A DNA stretch of 10,672 nucleotides from an uncultured Sutterella sp. (GTDB taxonomy: Bacteria > Pseudomonadota > Gammaproteobacteria > Burkholderiales > Burkholderiaceae_F). The position numbers and the translations under genes were made by a program. Location: NCBI GenBank assembly GCA_900754475.1, contig CAAECY010000044.1:1-10672 (forward strand), given 5' to 3'. This document shows positions 7,038 to 10,672 of this stretch, in pieces. The notes under the pieces were generated by a model. It did no database searches, was not told the origin of the DNA, and was given only the letters and a program-made list of their open reading frames with translations. Within the stretch, counting starts at the first letter, position 1; each line of letters begins with the position of its first letter.

Positions 7038-8417
7038 ATGAGGCAAAACAACGAGAAAACGAACGACGCTCCGACGAAGCGCCGCCGCAATCGTCGACCC
7101 CGGCACTCGAACCGTCCGAAAGAGCTCCCGGAAATCTTCTTCTGCGGGGATCCGCACGGGGAGTTCGAGCAGATCAACGAAGCCGTGCGGCTCCACAAGC
7201 CCGCGGCCGTGGTGATTCTCGGCGACCTGCAGCCGCCCGCTCCCGTGGAAGAGCTCCTGGAGGAGGCGCTCGCGCTGACGGACGTCTGGTGGATTCCGGG
7301 CAATCACGACACCGACACGGACGAGTTTTACGACCGTCTGTGGCGCGGGCCTCTGGCCTCCCACAACTTGCACGGGCGCATTGCCAACATCGCGGGTCTT
7401 CGGATCGGCGGTTTGGGCGGCGTCTTCCGCGGTCAGGTGTGGATGCCGGACGGTACGCCCAACTACTTCTGCCCCGCCACCTTCATTCGACGGGTCGGCA
7501 CGGGGAACGTGTGGCGCGGCGGCCTCCCGCGACGCCACCGCTCGACCATTTTCCCGTCGGTCTACCAGAACCTCATGCGCCAGCGCGCCGACGTCCTCGT
7601 CACGCACGAGGCCGCGGGGTGTCATCGCAAGGGCTTTGTCGCCATCGACCGGCTCGCGAAAGCGCTCAACGTGAAGTGGCACTTTCACGGTCACCAGCAC
7701 GAGGATCGCGTCTACGGTCAGCACCAAAACGTGACCGTTCGCGCGGTCGGCTACCGCGGGGTGGTCAACCTCAAGGGCGAGGTGGTGATCCCCGCCCAGA
7801 TGGATCCGCGCGAAGCGGCGGCCCTTCAGACGGCGATCGACTGGGCGAACCGCACCGCGGAAACGGCGCTTATCGAAGTGCGGGACCCGAAAACGGGTGC
7901 GATGTGCGTGCTTCCTCCGTCGGAAGCGACGACGCCGAGCATGTTGGCGGCCGCGGCAGCGGCTTCCGCGAAGTTGCTCGCTTATCCGTCGGGCGACGTC
8001 ACGCCCCGCGAGCGCGAAGAAGCGCTCGGTCGCGAGGTGGCGAAGCAAGCCCCGGGCGGACGCTTCAAGCCGTGGACGAGTCCGAAGCCGAAGTCGGAGT
8101 CGGAGGGAAAAGCTCCCTCGAAGGACGAGGCCTCCAAGGAGCCGTGCGCCTCCCGCGGACGACGCGAGAGCGCCCGCTCGAAGGCGAAGGCGCGCAGGGC
8201 GGAAGCCGCCGTGAACAACGACGCGAAGCGCAACGTCCGAGAGGACAAGAAGCGCGATGCGAAGTGTGCTCGTCCCGAGAACGCGGGAAGCGCTCCCGCG
8301 AACCCGACGGCTGCGAGCGCCGAAGGTGCCGTGAAACCCGCACCCTCGCGCAACGCGCCGGGCGGAAAGACGCGTCGACCGCGTCGCCGCAAGGGACGCG
8401 GCAAGCCGAAGGAGTGA
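7038..8417 (+). CDS. Calcineurin-like metallophosphoesterase with long basic C-terminal tail
   Basis: A 459-residue protein whose first 270 residues or so form a calcineurin-like phosphoesterase. All metal-binding motifs are present in order: GDPHG (37-41), GDL (62-64), GNHD (88-91), the lone His of VTHEA (H190) and GHQH (218-221). Such enzymes use two metal ions to hydrolyse phosphate mono- or diesters; the substrate cannot be read from sequence. The N terminus (14-28) is very basic. From about 341 to 459 the protein is low-complexity, rich in Lys, Arg, Ala, Pro and Ser, ending RRPRRRKGRGKPKE, which suggests nucleic-acid or ribosome binding. No signal peptide or membrane segment is seen, so it should be cytoplasmic. 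The ATG at 7038 has a GAGG ribosome site (7028-7031) overlapping the stop of the preceding regulator gene. It might be a nuclease, nucleotide phosphatase or protein phosphatase. Confidence 0.87.
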   Translation: MRQNNEKTNDAPTKRRRNRRPRHSNRPKELPEIFFCGDPHGEFEQINEAVRLHKPAAVVILGDLQPPAPVEELLEEALALTDVWWIPGNHDTDTDEFYDRLWRGPLASHNLHGRIANIAGLRIGGLGGVFRGQVWMPDGTPNYFCPATFIRRVGTGNVWRGGLPRRHRSTIFPSVYQNLMRQRADVLVTHEAAGCHRKGFVAIDRLAKALNVKWHFHGHQHEDRVYGQHQNVTVRAVGYRGVVNLKGEVVIPAQMDPREAAALQTAIDWANRTAETALIEVRDPKTGAMCVLPPSEATTPSMLAAAAAASAKLLAYPSGDVTPREREEALGREVAKQAPGGRFKPWTSPKPKSESEGKAPSKDEASKEPCASRGRRESARSKAKARRAEAAVNNDAKRNVREDKKRDAKCARPENAGSAPANPTAASAEGAVKPAPSRNAPGGKTRRPRRRKGRGKPKE

Positions 8418-8435
8418 GTTCCTCCCAAAAAACGA

Positions 8436-8465
8436 AAAGCCCTCGTCGGGAACGACGAGGGCTTT
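8436..8465. terminator. Bidirectional terminator shared by the phosphoesterase gene and moeA
   Basis: A perfect 12-bp stem, AAAGCCCTCGTC (8436-8447) and GACGAGGGCTTT (8454-8465), encloses a 6-base loop. Rightward it is followed by TTCTTCC-type bases; leftward the RNA continues TTTTCGTTTTTT, an excellent U-tract. It lies between the convergent phosphoesterase gene (stop 8417) and moeA (stop 8511) and probably serves both. Confidence 0.88.
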
Positions 8466-8510
8466 CTTCCAAAGAGTCTGAAGAGTTCACAGTAGCAGTG
8501 CGAAAGCGAC

Positions 8511-9713
8511 TCAGCGGCGCAGCAACTTCACGCGGACCGTTTCGCCCGGTTGAAGTTCGGCGCAGTCTTCGGGCAAAAGCGCCAGAGCATCGGCGTCGTT
8601 CAAGCCGGCCAACGTACTCGAGGAGGACCGGGGCGAAGCGACAAAGCCCTTTTCGTCAATGCGACCGCGGATGCAGTCGGTGCGACCGAGCCGCCCCTTG
8701 AGTTTCGCCGTGGTCGTAACCGCGGCGTCAACGAGGGGCGAAGGCGCCGCGCCGAAAAGGCGTTCGACCGCACGGCGAACGTAGAGGCGCGCGGAAACCG
8801 CGCAGGCGGCGGGGTTGCCGGGGAGCGCCATGAAGTAGGCCTCGCCGATGCGCCCGTAAGAAAGAGGCTTGCCCGGGCGCTGCTTCACGTGAACGTGATG
8901 AAGTTCGCCCGCTTCGCCGACAACGCGTCCCACGAGATCCTTGTCGCCTTCGCCGACCCCGCCCGAGGTGAGGAGGAGGTCGCACCGAAGGGCCGCCTCT
9001 TTGAGGCGAGCGAGCATCGTGTCGTAATCGTCGGGAAGAATGCCGAGGTATTCGACGTCGGCACCCCAGGAGCGCAGGAGCGCCGTGAGGAGGTAGGCGT
9101 TCGCGTTGTAGATCTTCCCGTCGGCAAGTTCCTTCCCCGGCTCGCGCAGTTCGTCGCCCGACGCAAAGACCACGACGCGAAGGCGCCGGCAGCAGAGTTC
9201 GGCGTAGCCCGCGGAAGCCGCGAGGCCGACGGCCTCGGGCGTCAAAAAGGCGCCTGCGGGAATAAGTTCGTCGCCCGCGCGGAATTCTTCGCCCTTGAGG
9301 CGAACGTTTGCGGCGGGGCGAACGGCCGAAGCGTCGAATTCGATGCTGCCTTCGGATTCAAGGACGTGTTCGAACGGAATCACGGTATCGAGCGCATCGG
9401 GGACGGGCGCACCCGTCATGATGCGAAGCGCACCTTCGGGGTCGGGTTCGCCCTCGAAGGGGTGACCCGCGAAGGCCGCACCCGTGACGGGAAGGCGCAG
9501 ACGGCCGCCCGCTTTCAGGAGTTCGCTTCGGAATGCGAACCCGTCCATGGCGGAATTCGAAAAGAGGGGCACGTCGACGGAGCTGCGGACGGGTTCGGCG
9601 AGGCACCGGCCGAGCGCCGCTTCGAGCGGAACGGTTTCGCTCGGAAGCTCCGCGCGGATAAACCGATCGAGGGCGAGCAGGACGTCGTCGCAGGAAAGAA
9701 AGGGGGTGGTCAT
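8511..9713 (-). CDS. moeA: Molybdopterin molybdenumtransferase MoeA
   Basis: MoeA inserts molybdate into adenylylated molybdopterin to make molybdenum cofactor, a late step in a cytoplasmic pathway. The 400 residues match the family length (about 410). Seen in order: VPLFSNSAMDGFAF (48-61), the conserved N-terminal substrate loop; GALRIMTGAPVPDALDTVIPFE (94-115, beta-barrel domain); the MoCF-binding segment LLTSGGVGEGDKD (247-259), where D259 appears to align with the catalytic Asp of the E. coli SGGVSVGEAD motif; VKQRPGKP (276-283); and MALPGNPAA (295-303). The C-terminal domain IV ends VKLLRR. The ATG at 9713 is chosen because TTGGAG (9725-9720) forms its ribosome site; a TTG start inside that site would add four residues and is less likely. 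It is divergent from mobA, which acts on the product, and ends at a shared terminator. Confidence 0.96.
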   Translation of the reverse strand: MTTPFLSCDDVLLALDRFIRAELPSETVPLEAALGRCLAEPVRSSVDVPLFSNSAMDGFAFRSELLKAGGRLRLPVTGAAFAGHPFEGEPDPEGALRIMTGAPVPDALDTVIPFEHVLESEGSIEFDASAVRPAANVRLKGEEFRAGDELIPAGAFLTPEAVGLAASAGYAELCCRRLRVVVFASGDELREPGKELADGKIYNANAYLLTALLRSWGADVEYLGILPDDYDTMLARLKEAALRCDLLLTSGGVGEGDKDLVGRVVGEAGELHHVHVKQRPGKPLSYGRIGEAYFMALPGNPAACAVSARLYVRRAVERLFGAAPSPLVDAAVTTTAKLKGRLGRTDCIRGRIDEKGFVASPRSSSSTLAGLNDADALALLPEDCAELQPGETVRVKLLRR

Positions 9714-9800
9714 GACGGGCTCCAAGAACTAAATACGGTTGGACGTCCCATAGAATAGCCAAAGGCCCGCTTCGCGGGCATTCTCCTTTCGGCGAACTTT
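9714..9800. promoter_or_regulatory. Divergent moeA / mobA intergenic region with hairpin
   Basis: Only 87 bases separate the two molybdenum-cofactor genes, so both promoters and any operator must lie here or overlap the coding ends. Visible elements are an 8-bp palindrome GGACGTCC (9741-9748), TAGAAT (9751-9756) as a possible plus-strand -10 without a good -35, and a 6-bp stem GCCCGC/GCGGGC (9765-9770 and 9774-9779) with a 3-base loop, ending 21 bases before the mobA ATG. The space is too small for a molybdenum-cofactor riboswitch of the usual size. No function can be assigned to the hairpin. Confidence 0.45.
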
Positions 9801-10469
9801 ATGGGTACTTCCGTGAACCATCCGCACACTTCGCTTTCTTCGCGCACGTTTCCCGGCAACACGACCGCACTCGTTTATGCGGGCGGACTCGCGAGTCGCA
9901 TGGGGGGCGTCAACAAGGCGTTCGTTCCCGTTTTCGGAAAGCCCATGATCGAGCACGTCGTCGAACGACTGCGTTCGATCGGCGTGGCGCGCATCGTTGT
10001 CTCCGCCAACCGCGACGCGGAACGCTTCGAAGCGTTGGGCGTCACGGTGCTTCCCGACCTCCGAAAGGACTTCCCCGGAGCGCTTGCCGCTCTGGAGGCG
10101 CTGGCCCAATCCGAACTCGAGCCGACCGAACGGGTCTTCACGTGCCCGTGCGACGCGCCCTTTTTTCCGGAAACGCTTCCGCTCGAATTGGATGAGGCGG
10201 CACGACGCGCGGGAGCAAGCGGCGCTTTCCCGCGGGACGCGCAAGGCCGAGCGCAGAGCGCCTTCGCGCTTTTTTCCTGGAGCGTGCTCTCGGACGCAGG
10301 AGCGTTCCTTGACGAGGGCGGGCACCGGCTCGGGGGGGTTTTGCGCTGCTCCGGCCTCACCGTGCTTCCCTATGAAGGGGACGAGCGACGGCTTGCCAAC
10401 CTCAACAGCCTCGAAGACGTTCGGGCGGCCGAAGCGGACCCCGCGTTCGATCTTTGGATGAGGCCTTGA
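9801..10469 (+). CDS. mobA: Molybdenum cofactor guanylyltransferase (MobA-type nucleotidyltransferase)
   Basis: MobA joins GMP from GTP to molybdenum cofactor, giving the bis-MGD form used by enzymes of the DMSO-reductase family. The 222-residue protein has the nucleotidyltransferase fold: an N-terminal loop AGGLASRMGGVNK (27-39, consensus GGxxxRMGGxDK), a central segment PDLRKDFPGALAALEAL (85-101), the metal-binding CPCDAPF (115-121, D118) and the closing LANLNSLEDV (198-207). Asn38 stands where Asp is usual in MobA, so a related molybdenum-cofactor nucleotidyltransferase (MocA-like) cannot be fully excluded, but divergence from moeA favours MobA. Residues 1-21 look like a disordered extension and there is no good ribosome site before the ATG; GTG at 9813 is an alternative start. 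The stop codon lies inside the -35 box of the rRNA promoter, so transcripts could run on into the rRNA operon. Confidence 0.88.
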   Translation: MGTSVNHPHTSLSSRTFPGNTTALVYAGGLASRMGGVNKAFVPVFGKPMIEHVVERLRSIGVARIVVSANRDAERFEALGVTVLPDLRKDFPGALAALEALAQSELEPTERVFTCPCDAPFFPETLPLELDEAARRAGASGAFPRDAQGRAQSAFALFSWSVLSDAGAFLDEGGHRLGGVLRCSGLTVLPYEGDERRLANLNSLEDVRAAEADPAFDLWMRP

Positions 10470-10493
10470 CAAATTTCTGAAAAGGTCTATAAT
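10466..10493 (+). promoter_or_regulatory. rRNA operon promoter P1
   Basis: Consensus-perfect TTGACA (10466-10471) and TATAAT (10488-10493) are separated by 16 bases. Transcription should begin near 10500. The mobA stop TGA (10467-10469) is part of the -35 box. The position upstream of a second strong promoter and an rRNA-type leader identifies it as the first of two tandem rRNA promoters, an arrangement familiar from E. coli rrn operons. Confidence 0.9.
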
Positions 10494-10500
10494 GCAACCT

Positions 10501-10536
10501 TCATTCGAGAGGCGGTCTCCGATCCCGATCGAATGA
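10501..10536 (+). repeat. 8-bp inverted repeat between the two rRNA promoters
   Basis: TCATTCGA (10501-10508) is the exact reverse complement of TCGAATGA (10529-10536), with 20 bases between. It begins at about the P1 start site, so it would form a stem at the 5' end of P1 transcripts, or it could be a protein site. The pairing is visible; the function is unknown. Confidence 0.5.
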
Positions 10537-10580
10537 GAGCAAAAAAAGCTCTTGACAAATCGAAATCAACGCTGTATGAT
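10537..10580 (+). promoter_or_regulatory. rRNA operon promoter P2 with A-tract upstream element
   Basis: TTGACA (10552-10557) and TATGAT (10575-10580) are spaced by the optimal 17 bases. Directly upstream, GAGC-AAAAAAA-GCTC (10537-10551) places a seven-A tract just ahead of the -35, where the proximal half of an UP element is recognised by the RNA polymerase alpha subunit. This predicts a very strong promoter, starting near 10587. Confidence 0.9.
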
Positions 10581-10588
10581 TTCAATCC

Positions 10589-10672
10589 TGCGCTTCACGA
10601 AGCGCAGTGCTCTTTAAAAATCAGATTCAACGAACCGATAAGTGTGAACATCGGAAAGCGAGAGGTCGTTTA
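10589..10672 (+). promoter_or_regulatory. rRNA leader: boxB-like hairpin, boxA, boxC-like sequence
   Basis: A 7-bp hairpin, TGCGCTT (10589-10595) and AAGCGCA (10600-10606) with loop CACG, is followed after one base by TGCTCTTTAAAAA (10608-10620). Its first ten bases equal the E. coli rRNA boxA antitermination site (TGCTCTTTAA), which loads the NusB/S10 complex. GTGTGAACA (10643-10651) sits where boxC lies in other leaders. The boxB, boxA, boxC order is the standard one for rRNA operons. The 16S rRNA gene should start shortly after the window; none of its sequence is recognised here. Confidence 0.85.

Noticed and set aside
7001..8701. Plus-strand open frame of 566 codons overlapping the phosphoesterase gene
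   Set aside because: Out-of-frame shadow, very rich in Arg, Gly and Ser. It also runs through the terminator at 8436-8465. The phosphoesterase frame holds all five metal-site motifs.
8550..9758. Plus-strand open frame of 402 codons opposite moeA
   Set aside because: Antisense shadow of moeA, which has clear family motifs in the other strand.
9714..9800. Molybdenum-cofactor riboswitch
   Set aside because: The divergent gap is only 87 bases and shows one 6-bp hairpin; the known riboswitch is larger and multi-stemmed.
9729..10472. Minus-strand open frame opposite mobA
   Set aside because: Shadow of mobA; no motifs, while the plus strand has the nucleotidyltransferase signature.
1..10672. CRISPR array, tRNA genes or complete transposon
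   Set aside because: No regularly spaced repeats, no cloverleaf-like sequence and no transposase coding region were seen.

Overview
The window is GC-rich (a short AT-rich patch at the left end excepted) and carries ordinary chromosomal genes of a Gram-negative bacterium. The presence of LolA (outer-membrane lipoprotein carrier), the run trxB / ftsK / lolA, an Smr protein beside trxB, and the rRNA leader at the right edge together suggest a betaproteobacterium in the Burkholderiales, possibly Sutterellaceae. That placement is inference from gene order and composition; no rRNA gene body lies inside the window.

Layout, left to right. Bases 1-75 look like the end of an insertion sequence (ISL3-like by terminal sequence) cut off by the window edge and abutting the T-tract of a leftward terminator. 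An Smr-domain protein gene (minus, 866-210) follows, with its own perfect terminator. Thioredoxin reductase trxB (minus, 2157-1195) has its own terminator and shares a divergent promoter region with the DNA translocase gene ftsK (plus, 2399-4789), which ends in a hairpin. Then comes the periplasmic lipoprotein carrier lolA (plus, 5068-5769). A two-gene operon follows: a WYL-domain transcriptional regulator (5977-7029) and, 8 bp later, a metallophosphoesterase with a long basic tail (7038-8417). A bidirectional terminator separates this from the molybdopterin gene moeA (minus, 9713-8511), which is divergent from mobA (plus, 9801-10469). The right edge is the start of a ribosomal RNA operon: two strong tandem sigma-70-type promoters, a boxB-like hairpin and a clear boxA antitermination site. 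The 16S gene should begin just beyond the window.

Functionally the region joins thiol redox (TrxB), chromosome segregation and division (FtsK), lipoprotein export (LolA), molybdenum cofactor maturation (MoeA and MobA act in consecutive late steps) and ribosome synthesis. The least understood part is the WYL regulator plus metallophosphoesterase pair, which sits where I recall rarA following lolA in many betaproteobacteria. The most unusual regulatory detail is that the -35 box of the first rRNA promoter contains the mobA stop codon. No CRISPR array, tRNA or complete mobile element was seen. I did not find a convincing, wholly new system; the WYL/phosphoesterase operon is the best candidate for follow-up.
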